In this document: positions 44,372 to 55,646 of the stretch, in pieces
Numbering within the stretch: position 1 is the first letter of the stretch
How the letters are laid out: each line of letters starts with the position of its first letter
Assembly: GCA_029168955.1 (NCBI GenBank)
Contig: JAPDOI010000382.1
Coordinates: 1 to 64,000, forward strand
Length of the DNA stretch: 64,000 nucleotides
DNA from: Aplectana chamaeleonis
Taxonomy: Eukaryota > Nematoda > Chromadorea > Rhabditida > Cosmocercidae
Direction of reading: 5' to 3'
Notes under the pieces: model-generated
Database searches by the model: none
What the model was told of the DNA's origin: nothing
The model's input: the letters and a program-made list of their open reading frames with translations, nothing else
Program-made: the position numbers and the translations under genes

Positions 44372-47024
44372 GAATCGGATTTCTCGTCCGATAAAATTGT
44401 GTGATCACAAATCTAATGGCCTATAGGACTTCTTCGCACCTTTACTGCAACAAATACTCGATTTTGTATACTTTTGACCCAACTGATCTGCCTTCGGAAG
44501 TCGATCTTGCTCCTTTTCTCGGTAATAGCTTGTTGGAGCGCAGAAATCGAGAGAAATCGCCGGCCATTCGCTCAGACCCGACAAACTTAAATATCCCAGA
44601 GATTCTTCATTTTGTTGAGATCAGAAAGTTAGACTAGCCACTCTGGACAAGGTAGTTAATGCTGAGCAAAGAAGCCGACCTCAGACCTGCTCTCGTGAAC
44701 TTTCTGGTTGCCCGGCTAGAAACTGCAAATTTCTCGCCCAAAAACGTGGGGAAATGAAAGTAGGTGTTACTTTGATATCCTCTGGTACTCATTGGAGATC
44801 ATCCAACAGCTGGCGAACGCAAGCTGCAGACGTCCTTACGGGCAAATGCTCTGACAGAAAATGGAAGATCCACGTCAGCAGTTGCGACGGCTAAATTAGA
44901 CAGCACCTACCCTCGAATTGCTTTAGTAGCATTTCCGACCATCAGACCTATTGGGGAAAGACTCCTTTCCATTAGAAACGATCGGATATACACAAATAGT
45001 CGAAGTAGCTGTCCACCTTAGCCATCGGAGCTGCAGTCACAGATCTCCCATAACACTATGTAACACGATTTTTGTTCCTGTCTTCTAAGTGTTATATTTG
45101 AATTGCTTATGTTCAAAGTATGTGAAAAAATGATATCATTGAGAACAAACTTCGCTTACACTACAACAGCACGATGAAAACCCTTTTTATGAGAAAATAT
45201 AAAGATTTTTCTTCATTTTCGGCGTTATGAATAGGTAAAAACAAAAAATGCACAAGGAATAGACAAACACAGTCGGAAACCACTCAACAAGGTTCAGAAA
45301 TGTGTAGATTTTCTAGATTAACGATCGTACTGTGAATCACTCTCTCGAAGTTGCACCCAAATGTGGTCCGCCATCTTGTTTCGTTATAGGTACTGTTCTT
45401 GGTAACATCTCGGTCCGAGGCTAAGGTCAGGGCTGGTATAGTCGTTTAAGCAAAGATCAAGAAGAACACAAAATGTGAATATTTCGCAAAGCTGTTGAAC
45501 CGGATGGAGAGAACGGTTTGAAGCAATTTCGTTGCAGTTGTTCACGGCTTCCTAGGTAATCACAAAGCTGAAAGCTATGTGGAGTTGGTGCACTCTCATA
45601 AAGAGATACGCCAAAATGGGATGCAGAATGTCTCTGTAAGTCCATATAAATGATTTGCATCTCGACAAATTCAACGAGCAAGGCGAGCCCTTTCATCAAG
45701 ATATATTGGAATTTGAACGTCGTTACCAAGGACAGTATAACGAAACCATGAGGGGACTACATTTGGGTGCAACTTCGAGAGAGGGATTCACAGTACAATC
45801 ATAATTCTAGAAAATCTACACATTTCTGGATCTTGTTGAGTGCTTTCCGACTGTGTTTGTCTATTCCTTGTGCATTTTTTTGTTTTGCCTGATCATAGTG
45901 CCGAAACTGAATAAAAATCTTTCTATTTTTCACAAAAAAAATCTGAAATATAACACTTAGAAGCCAGGAACAAAAATTGTTCTGCGGAAACACACAATTT
46001 TCCAAATTTCCTTGTCCTAGTCACAAAAGCGAAGTTTTCTGGGATAACAGCGATTTCCCGTCTGTTCTAGACCTAAAGGATTGGGAAAACACAAATTCAA
46101 CCCAGGAACAGAAAAAAAAGTGAAAATTTGTTACATAGTGTAATCTGTCAGAGGATTTGCCCGTCAAGGACGTCTGCAGCTTGCGTTCGCCAGCAGCCGG
46201 ATGATCTCCAGTGAGTACCAGAGGATAGAGTGAGACCTACTTTCATTTCCCCACGTTTTCGTGCGAGAAAGTTGTAGTTTCTAGCCGGACAGCCAGAAAG
46301 CTCACGTGAGCAGGTCTGAGGTCGGCTTCTTTGCTCGGCAATAACTATCTTGTCCAGAGTGGCTAGTCTACCTTACTGATCTCAACAAAATGAAGAATCT
46401 CTGGGATATTCAGGTTTGTCGGGTCTGAGCCAATGGCCGGCGATTTCTCTCGATTTCTGCGCTCCAAGAGGCAATAACCAAAGAATGGTGCAAGATCGAC
46501 TTCCGAAGGCAGATCAGTTTGGTCAAAAGTATATGAAATCGAGTATTTGTTGCAGTGAAGGTGCGAAAAAGGTCTATCGGCCATTAGATTTGGGATCGCA
46601 CAATTTTATCGGACGAGAAGCATGATGAAACCCAGGGGTGTCCTATCTTTTTGATACGCGATTTAAAACATAAATATAATCTAGAAAAATGCGCAAACAT
46701 TCAATCTAACCTAAAAGAGATCACATTCTGATCACAGTAGTGTTGACGAAAATGATCTATCTTGCTTAAAAAACACAAGGCCGACAATTTCAGTGGGTGT
46801 CCTATCTTTAAAGATACGCAGTGTATAGTTGGGGTAACCATGAAATAGGTTACTGCGGACAACTCAGCAGCCTGCGATGCATCGTGCGCCCACAAGAAAT
46901 GTGGTGATCGATCAGCACACGCGACGGGCGCGCGGGCTACTGAGTGGTCTGCAGCTATCCCTTTCGCGGCTACACCCACCATATGATTACGTGATAACAT
47001 GGCGATTCCTGGCGAACGACCCTT

Positions 47025-47513
47025 AAAGGCAGTGTTCACGATGATTTTCGTTCCCGGGTTTTTCACTCGAAACAATGCGTTGCCAACCAAATGTTACCAA
47101 AATTACGAAGAAACGACTTGAAACGCATTAGAATGTCATATTTTAGTGACATTATTCTCTGGCCTGGACTAGTTGTCCGACTGGATGAACATGTTCACGG
47201 TGGTTGTCACCGGTAAAAAATGGGGCTAATCAAGGATGGAAGGATAATTTTTGCAAAAGAATGTTAGTTAGGGTCCGAAGGAAAGGACGGAGCAGTAGAG
47301 AGTAGAGAATCATAAGGGATGGGTCCACAAAAGATTTCATTGTTACAACGAACAGTTCCAGTGAGAGTAAAAAGGTGGGTGAGAGTAAAGAATTTGGTGC
47401 ATTTCTAGGGCTTGTTTCTCGATCTCTTCGTCTTTTCAGTTCTACCCGGAGGCAAAAAAATCGATTTAGCGATTAATCTCAAAATCGAAGATTATCGTGA
47501 ACACTGCCTTAAA
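47025..47513. mobile_element. MITE with AAAGGCAGTGTTCACGAT ends (copy 3)
   Basis: The ends are AAAGGCAGTGTTCACGATGA and ATTATCGTGAACACTGCCTT. It is the same length as copy 2 and inverted relative to it. Its right end abuts the next MITE, which shares the TTAAAAGG junction. Confidence 0.85.
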
Positions 47514-47996
47514 AGGCACAGTCCAACCTCAGAATCAGTTTTCTGTTCTCCTGACTATCTTGAAAACGGTCCCACGCTGATTCCAACGATGTCTTTGGAA
47601 TCGTACAAGACCCCCTAGGAACGAAGTTATGGCCCCTCCAAAATTGAGCTACGGAAGCATGGTGGACGAGTTGTCCCAGGCTTGTAACGTCCTTCATTTG
47701 CGACCGATGTATACGAGCCGACCTGAACAAAGAGAGAGGTTGAGAATGTAGGGAAGAACGGGGCTAATGGTCTGAAACCATCGTTCATCCCGCCACTGTT
47801 GAGCTCGAAAGATCGTAAAAGAGGCGTGCCAAAGTGGCTTCCGGATGTGGGCACCCCAGGGTGGCTTCCTCCTATATCTCGCTTATTCATAGGAACTGAG
47901 AGCTCGCACTTGGCAGCGCTGTATAGGGTGGGTCTACTTCACAATTACATATGTGGAAATATCAGAATTCGTCCCTGAGCTTGGACTGTGCCTTTA
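47511..47996. mobile_element. MITE with AAAGGCACAGTCCAACC ends (copy 2)
   Basis: The left end is TTAAAAGGCACAGTCCAACC and the right end GGACTGTGCCTTTAA. It is homologous to 6814-7279 in reverse orientation. No coding capacity is seen. Confidence 0.8.
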
Positions 47997-48111
47997 ACAG
48001 AAGATAGAGGAATTTTCGGTCCGAACAAGCAGCTTGCAGTGATTTCTTGCGGGTGTCTAACGTTGCTATTATATAGGGTTCTGGAGCTCCCATCAAATAT
48101 GGAAAACTCGA

Positions 48112-48741
48112 AACCAAAATCCACCGTGAACGATGCCTCTAAACTGGCAGGTCGCGGAGTGCAGACGGCTTCATCTCTCACTAAGTTCGCGGTTTCGATG
48201 GGTTTGCGACCAACCCTGATCCATTGAATTTTCTGAATTAACGATATAGTATCCCCTGTTGTGTATTGAAACCCAATCTTGTAAATTGTTTAGCTTATTA
48301 AGTTTATTGCAGCATTATACATGTACTGGCCTCAAAACAGTCATTATTGTTATTCAAAACCTAGTCTAAAGACAATAATAATTGCCGTTGTCTTTGAGCA
48401 TCGGAACGTACATATCTAGAGAATACATTTATGACGGACGCAGAAAAAAATTGGCCAAACTGCGAGAAGAGAAAATCGTAACAAAACCAGCACGATTATC
48501 AATGAAAACAAGAAATAAAGCGACAACATTTGCGAAAGTTTGCGATCCAAAAGGTCAAAGAATTCATCAGCTCGTCAACTTCCACCCTCTCGGCAGAGCA
48601 GGGGTAAGCGGAATTTTCTGTTTTCTGCCCAATTTTGGCCATTCTTTCTCTTTTCTAGAAAAGGAAAAACAGAAGAAACAGTGTATCGCGATTTATACCA
48701 AGGTTACTGCAGTGACAAGAGGCCGGACTCGTCAACGGTAA
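48112..48741 (+). other. Possible host exons (unproven)
   Basis: Three hints lie close together. First, ATG at 48100 opens 42 codons to TGA at 48228 (ending FAVSMGLRPTLIH). Second, a basic frame at 48414-48604 (RRKKLAKLREEKIVTKPARL, then FAKVCDPKGQ) runs into GTAAGC. Third, a short intron-like stretch (48605-48659, ending TTTTCTAG) is followed by a segment whose alternative frame ends exactly at a second GTAAGC (48739). The frames of the last two do not agree through the intron, so I cannot build a gene model. No family is recognised. Confidence 0.2.
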
Positions 48742-48859
48742 GCCCTTAGGTTAAAGGCAGCATACACGCTCATAAAAATCGTCGAGATTTTAGCATAAAT
48801 AAGTCCGCACAGTACCCAACATGTCAACGACGTTTGGAGAGCTGAAAATCATCCAGGAT

Positions 48860-50500
48860 GACAATATTTGAGCAATCGTGTCTCACACGCCCGTGTTTTC
48901 CCACCCCTCCTAGTAACAGTGGAATGTTAAACGTGAGAAAACATATAATAACTACTCAGAGGATCGCGAGGCTTTATTGGAGCACAATGGGCTTTCACCT
49001 CGACGAGGATAGCGAGGGCAGCACGAGGGGAAGGGCTGCTGCTCGAGCACCACTTGCTGCCTTTGCGCTGCCCTTAGCAGCACGTGCTGCCCTCGTCCTC
49101 CATTTTTCACCTCAGCTGCTGCTCTTTTTTGTGGCAAACGTAGTGTGGTATTATTGCTCAAAGTGGTCCATTTGGACAGCTACGAGCATATTTACAATCA
49201 GCAATTCTTTGTTTTGAGCATGCACGTATAGACATCTGGGGTGGTAGTACAGGCGATAAAGCGGCGAAATTCACATGGCTTCTACGCGTGCTGGTGCGGA
49301 GCGGAGGTTAGAGACAGTGAGAGAGCGGAGGGCAGTCGGAGGCTGAGGCATCGCGCGCGCCGCTCGCGCCTCGAATGATGTGAATTCAGACTAAGGCGTA
49401 GCGATGTGATCGGCCCGTGAGAGGTGCGCCCCCCCCTCCAGTTTTAGCTCAATTGCGGCGCCCTCCCATCGAGAATGTGACTGTAACCTTTCTGTGAACC
49501 AGTTTGAGTGGTCTCTTCCGAACAGTGCTTCCAAACGATTTTTCAGCAAAAGCGGATGTTATAGGTCAAGTCACACCACACGGCGTGATGAGGCCGGTTT
49601 TTAAGGCTGAAATAACACCGTCATATTTACAGCCGTCACACTGGCCGTAATCGGCTCAAAATGGTCGGATCGACCTGGTGGTACTCAGCCGACAGCTTTT
49701 TTAAATGGTCCTCTTCGAAACAAACACTACAGCAGCCCGATCCAGAAAATTAATTTTCTCGACCTCTCCAGACGTCAAAGTCCGGACAGCGGTTTTCCGA
49801 TTTTCAGCGCCCTGAATCACACACTCATCGTTAACTGCTTGGCTTCCGGAAGGACTAACCAAATAGTTTGAAGTAGGCTTCTGGGACCAAGTAGGCTTCT
49901 GGAAGGACTAACCAACCAACCAAGAAGGACAATTGTAAGGTCTGAGAAAAAAGTAGAGCACCGAGTAAATTTTCTGCAAACGTTCAGTTGCATTTTTTGT
50001 GCTAGCGCAGAGCGCCCCATCCCCACAACTCACTTTAAAATTGACGGAATGAATTTTCAGAATTTTCAGGTTCCTGTGAGTGAGGCGAATGCAAGGGTAT
50101 GTGAAAAGTCTTTCTGACTCCAATGTTTCATCGTAATACTTGTATTACTTTCTGTGATTCCCAATGACCACAGGTCCAAGCGTGTCAGACTTCTCTTATG
50201 ATGACCGTTTTATCAGTTTACAATGAGGGATTCTAATGTAGAAATATAAAATTTTTGACTGATTTCGGGTATTGTCTCACTTATTTACACCGTTGTATTA
50301 AACTTGTTGAAAGATGTTCAAAAATAACGGTAGAAGGGAAATTTTTGGCATGATGACGGACCGGGGGCCTGAGCCCCCCCCCCCCTTTCCCGGCGCCTAA
50401 GGCTGCGGCCCCCCTCTGTGATCGTCACACCGTACACCTGAGCCTGTTCCAGATTTGAAGCGTAGCAAGGGATAGAGCAGATAGTAAATTGAGAAGCTTT
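48860..50500. other. Unassigned region, low-complexity GC tracts
   Basis: It contains an Ala-coding GCTGCTGC-rich patch (49020-49110), poly-C tracts (about 49425 and 50375) and no recognised gene. The open frames look compositional. Confidence 0.3.
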
Positions 50501-50519
50501 AAAACCGGAGGTTCAGCAC

Positions 50520-51265
50520 CACAGCTCTTTTTCACTTATTATGGTAGGTTAATATCGTTCAAATATGATCGTTCACTGGTTGAGAGATCGTCGCGACGAG
50601 CACACGTGGCACGCGCGCATGCGCTTTATTGAAGAAGTATCGGTGCTTTGGGCGCCTTCATATTATGGTATTTGGTAGAACTTTTTAGGTTGTTGCTGAA
50701 CAGCAAGTGACTTTCTTTGGATTCATGAAGAATTCCCATGAATAAATTTGATCTACAGTTAAAGCGTTTATCAAAGACTTTTTTGGTTGCTGTGATAAGG
50801 GCAAGGATAGAGCCAATATTGCTCTGACGCTGGAAGGGATCCATGATAGTGTCATGGAGCTTTGAACTATCGAAAATGGGAACCTGAGCTCAAACTGAAC
50901 ATGTGGGCAACAAGTGGTTTTACGGGCCAACAAGTGAACCTGCGGGGCAACAAGTGATTTTAGGGTCAGCAGCTGCTCTTTCGGGGCAACAAGTGATTTC
51001 GCGGGGCGACAAGTGATTTAGTGGGGATACAAGTGGTTTTGTGGGCACAAATGCTCACAATCGCCCCACACTTTCCATTTCACGCCCCAGAAAAATGACT
51101 TGTTGCCCAGGTGTCACTGGGCAACAAGTGGGTTTTTGTAGGGCTAGACGCGTGCGAATGCCAGAGCAAGTGAAGAGGTAATGATAGTCATGAACATCGA
51201 TCAAGTGATATCACGCTAGATGGCTGCGCAGCGACTATCTCTCGACCAGTGATCGACGATACATT
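50520..51265. repeat. Inverted-repeat element with GGGCAACAAGTG tandem motif
   Basis: The left part (TTCACTGGTTGAGAGATCGTCG, about 50572-50593) and right part (CGACTATCTCTCGACCAGTGA, about 51230-51250) are inverted. Between 50905 and 51130 the motif GGGGCAACAAGTGATTT recurs at intervals of about 25-35 bases. A related terminal motif (TCACTGGTTGAGAG) occurs near 28925. Confidence 0.6.
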
Positions 51266-51846
51266 GCACTGCATATCTAAAACTGTCGAAAATGACATTT
51301 TGGCGGTATTCACTAAATTCATTCATGAGGACGAGCATTCAAAGCAAACTTCTTGAAATTTCTCTTGTTCGAAACACGATCAGAACGGAATTTTTGAATT
51401 TTCCTCTGTTCGGCAATTCAAATTTTCGTCATTTTTTATGAGTTTTATCAATTTTTAGAACTATTCTCGAAAACACATGCTAGGTTAGTTATTAGCCTCA
51501 ATCACCAGATGTGTGTGATCTTACTAGATTTCGCATTTGCAGTAACTTTTTTTTGAACGTTACCTAAACAAAAATTCTCTCCAAACGGAATTCCGAGCGA
51601 ACAAAAATTTGAAAATCCCTGGATGAATTAATCAAAGAGCCTTCTTGGGAAGGTAACATTAGGTGCGATGAATACAATAAATTTGTAAAAAGGGGGAGCA
51701 TTTGCCAAACTTGGCAAAAAAGCGTCCGATGCATGTAACTATTTTGAATGAAGACGTTTTTGAATTCTGAAAATGCTATCATTTTCACAGATCAAATTGC
51801 TACCTATTTGTATGAATTGTGTGCCGGAGTTCCCTGAAATCGCTTT

Positions 51847-52271
51847 GTCTTTGAAAGAAATAGTTTTTGCAATCGTTTTTCAAAAACGTCGCGCGCGGCG
51901 AAGTGCGGCGAAACTGTGAGAAGTGCTTGTACAAGTAATGGATGAGCAATCTGTATGCCTTCTTCCAAACTAGGTACAGGTGAGAGAATCTCAAGGTTTG
52001 TGTTGGTTGAATTTTCGAAATCCTCCATGTAAGAGTCCAGGGTTTTCGCAACAAAACTCCGACTTTTCACATAGTTCTCGAGCGTGTTTAATGAAGGATT
52101 TCGAAAATTCAACCAACACAAGCCTTGGGATTCTCTCACCTGTACCTAATTTATGAAGAAAGCATAGAGATTGTTCTTCCATTACTTGTACAAATACTGC
52201 TCAAAGTTACGCCGCACTTCTCCGCGCGCGAAGTGTTCGAAAAACGATTGCAAAAAAATTTCCTTCAAAAC
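51847..52271. repeat. Foldback element of about 425 bases
   Basis: The two halves are imperfect complements with shared TTTTGCAATCGTTTTTC, GTACAAGTAATGG, GGTACAGGTGAGAGAATC and TTGGTTGAATTTTCGAAATC. The minus-strand frames of 63-111 codons across it are mirror images of each other and not genes. Confidence 0.8.
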
Positions 52272-53102
52272 GTAGTGAGGTGAGTTCTATAGAAGACGTC
52301 TAACGTGTGTCAACAATGATCTCTGTTTTGTTTTTGATGCACCATCGCCCGTTTCCCTGGCGGAAAGCCGTTACAGTATTACACCTTTTATTACCTTTCA
52401 GTTTTGAAGCTTGTCTGCCGTTCTTGAATCAAAATGGCTGACCCTGGTATAATGCTTCCTTTACCAACTGCATTAATTGAATCTGCACTTGTCCCATAGG
52501 TGGTCAAAGTTGTTTCGATCGCGTCCTGTTAGCCACGAGAAAAAACTCCTCGCGAGGAGTTTCTCGTTAGCCGCGAGCTCCTCTCGCATTTCAGCACTAT
52601 TTCCGTGCTCTCTGCGAGGTAATGTTATAAGCGAGTTTACCGCGAGGACGCCACTTGTCGGAATTCTTGAGAAAAACAGCCCTGAAAGCGTTTGGAAATC
52701 GCTAATTCCATTAACAAGAATTGTCGCTTTTTCGAGACGTTTTCGCTGGCAGTGTATCAAATGCCTAACACTGAGGGATGTTAGTGTGAACCTAGAGTGA
52801 ATTCCCTCTTAAGAGAACACACTTCCACTTTCTATGATGTATTGGCAGGATGCGCTACTGTATACTGTACACGGTCGGGCCCGATCTTCGTTCAAAGTCA
52901 ATAAAGCCTGATTTCCTTTCGAGAATCTTAAATAGTACCAGATTCACATAGGGAGATGAAGGCCAGTATATGAATGTGAGCCGGCCATCGCAAGCCACTA
53001 TTTAGGTCTGAAAAGTTTTCAATACGTACAATTACGACATTGAAGGCGCTGAGCATCCCAGTAGGGGATGAGGACACTCGAGTTTCCATCTTTATTTTTC
53101 AG

Positions 53103-53262
53103 TGGTTATCCTTACACAAAGGTTTACCGTTGATGCATTTCTTAGAAGGCAGGCCATACGTTGAAATGACGAGAAAACTCCGAGATCTTATGTATACCTA
53201 CAAGAGGCTATACTCTCTGACGCCTGCCCGTCAAGCAAATTCCGCAATGGCCTTGCTTTCAG
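53103..53262 (+). other. Candidate internal coding exon
   Basis: 160 open bases lie between a strong acceptor (TTTATTTTTCAG) and a donor (TCAG then GTGTGA). Translation begins WLSLHKGLPLMHFLEGRPYV and contains KLRDLMYTYKRLYSL, with no low complexity or repeat signature. Entry phase 0 and exit phase 1. I recognise no family and found no certain partner exon. It could belong to the same gene as the hints at 48.1-48.7 kb, across a MITE-filled intron. Confidence 0.35.
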
Positions 53263-53779
53263 GTGTGAATACTTTCCACAAGCTTTAGGAAACAAAGAAT
53301 ACTTCACCATCGTCGCTTTGGCTTAGGCTGAGGGTGTTCAGGCCAGGTCTCAGCGAACACATAAATATCACAAGCACTAAACAGCTGAGACAATAGCACA
53401 CTAGTGATAACACTCCCCCCGGCCCAACACAATAGCAACAGCTGTTGGAGGTCCGCCTCTTGTTGCTATCATCCCTAAATTTCAAATATGAACAGCATTC
53501 TGATGAGGTCTGCTCACAGCGGTCGGGTTTCTGTTCGGCTAGCAGCTAGGTAGCTTATTTTACCGTCAGTTTTGCAACCCACCTTTTCCTCACTTTGTAA
53601 AATATGCATTACACCGAGGGATGATGGTCGTATTATGTCTCAACCTCAAAGAGACGGGGGAGGAGCGAGGTGCATGATTGGACACTAGCAGTGTTTCGTC
53701 CAATTACGCCCTTTGCTCCTCCCAAGCTTCCCCCGCATCTTTTGCGTTTGGGAAACATTACGTCCACCAACCGACACCG

Positions 53780-54175
53780 GGGAGTGTACAATACCACTGC
53801 TGACATAGGGAGGCAAAGTTGGCAAGAAAAGCGTCTTTTTCCTATAACTTGCTTTAATGTAGCCCAATCTGAATCTTGAAAAATAAAACACCTTCAGCTC
53901 ACCCTGTTGTTTCCAACCATATCAAGAAAGCCCGGATAACCTAACGAGGAAACTTTTTGAGCAAAGTTGCTTCATCGTGCGATTACGTGAAAAAAATTTG
54001 CTCGCGGTGGTTTCTTTTCGTTAATCACCGCGCGTGAATTTACACCTTGTCGCTAAAGAAGATGGTTTTTTTTAAAATTCCGATTGGAGCAAGTTATAGG
54101 CAAAATACGCTTTTGTTGCCATATTCGCCTACTGCGCCCTTTTTTCCCCTACGTTAGCAGTTGTATTGTATCCTC
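53780..54175. repeat. Foldback element
   Basis: 53785-53876 and 54074-54172 are inverted copies (GTACAATACCACTGCTGACA and complement; CCTATAACTTGC and GCAAGTTATAGG). A loop of about 200 bases separates them. Confidence 0.65.
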
Positions 54176-54179
54176 TGCT

Positions 54180-55640
54180 TCGAAGGCAAATTTAGTTTGT
54201 TCCTTTGTGTGCTTGAGCGAAGCGAGGATAGAGATAGCAAAAAAGTGTGGGCAAAAAGGAGACGCAGCATATGCGCGCACACGCACTCGATCAACAGCAG
54301 TAAATTTCACTCCGAAATAGAAGATACATTGATAACCATTATGCTTGTTTAAACCTACCGCAAACGTCCATAAAACTAAATGAACCTCACATTCGTGTTC
54401 AGCGCCTCAAAAAACCCTAGACAAAGTTCGGGTAGAATTTTTTTTGACATCTGGAGCACAATGGGGGGTAGCCCAATCCCGTTTTCGGGGATTCAAGGCT
54501 CAATATCAAATGTTCAACACAAACTTTATCCAGGGAAAAGTTTGGGCGTAGAATACGAATCCGAGGTTCGTTTGTTGTCTTTAGCAAGTTTGTGACAAAC
54601 TACGTTAGCTCAGTCGTATTATGCCCACAGGGATCTTCACTTTTGGTTCCAAACTTTTTCTCCACAACTACTCGAACAGATAGGTTAGGATTATTATGAC
54701 TACCTCGGAGATACATATTGGATCAGAAAACATGGCTTCGTGGGTAGTTCCGGCTTTTCGGGCTGGTCATTTCCTTGTTAGGAGACCTTTTAATGTTCTT
54801 CTGCAAAATTATGCATGGGATGGTTCGTATCAATGGTGCTAGATTACTATCATATCGATGACGAGGGAGGGAGGTTTTCCAAAATTTTTGTTCTCAGGGC
54901 AAAAACTCCGCGTAGACTGCACTTTTGAAGTCACAGAACCAGTGTAGCCTGCAATGCCTTGCCCAAGCGAAAGGAAATTCCTTTTGGATTGTCTCACTAC
55001 AAATGACTCATTCGTTAGCATTTGAGTGAAACATAGTTGCTTTTTGCAGTGCGATAAGGCGCCCCCCCCCCCCTCGAAAAGGACTATGCTGGTTCAATCT
55101 CGCCCGGAGCCAAGCGTTTTGCGATCGACTCAGCACCTTGTGTAAACATAATTGTTTTTATTCAACCCCATTTCACTGAATTGTATGCTTCATTTTTTTT
55201 TCATTTTTCATCTTAACTACTACAATGGCGACCTGGAAAATGTTCTCATGAAAGTTGTGTAGAGCAAGAAGATCTACAAGCACGCTCTTGCCGATTAGTA
55301 GGCGAAGTGCTACCATAACCCTCCTTTAAAAATTTTCCAAGTGTCAGCTCGGATATGAGCACATCGCACTAGCTTAACAACATGTTTCCACAATTTCAAC
55401 CTTCTCAGCCACTTCCCAGAGGCTTCTCGAAGAGAGCGGTACGTGAATGAATGCATACCGCTCTGCCCTTTTATACCCCGCAGTTTATTAGCGTGTGTTA
55501 TCGTTCGTTATCATGTTTTGTTTAAGAATGGTTACGGTAGCCCGACGTCAAAATGTCTCTTCAAGTGACCATCATGGCCCTACTTTTGATTTTATTTTCA
55601 GAAGCGAACATCGGCTGGCTAGTACATCTGGCAACCGTTC
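54180..55640. other. Unassigned region
   Basis: I see no convincing gene. Short frames with no recognised motifs, and a poly-C tract at about 55062. Confidence 0.3.
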
Positions 55641-55646
55641 ATCTGC

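Larger units (their letters stand above)
34517..46823. mobile_element. Tc1/mariner-like IR/DR foldback element (family 2), host of nested insertions
   Basis: It is TA-flanked (34515-34516, 46824-46825). The outer ends CACTGCGTATCATAAAGATA plus GGACACC and their complement are present. Inner direct copies GCGTATCAAAAAGATAGGAC lie at 43853-43876 and, inverted, 46638-46659. The two halves are reverse complements almost to the centre: for example 44395-44640 pairs with 46360-46590, and 45250-45400 with 45720-45880. A loop of about 300 bases (45410-45715) remains. Subtracting the insertions (LTR element, palindromic MITEs, MITE 43883-44371) leaves about 2.6 kb with arms over 1 kb. It carries no transposase and must have used one in trans. 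Confidence 0.82.

Noticed and set aside
48858..49217. 119-codon Ala-rich ORF as a gene
   Set aside because: It is compositional (GCTGCTGC-rich patch), with no splice context or recognisable domain.
51804..52182. Minus-strand ORFs of 63-111 codons
   Set aside because: They cover both arms of a foldback and are complementary artefacts.
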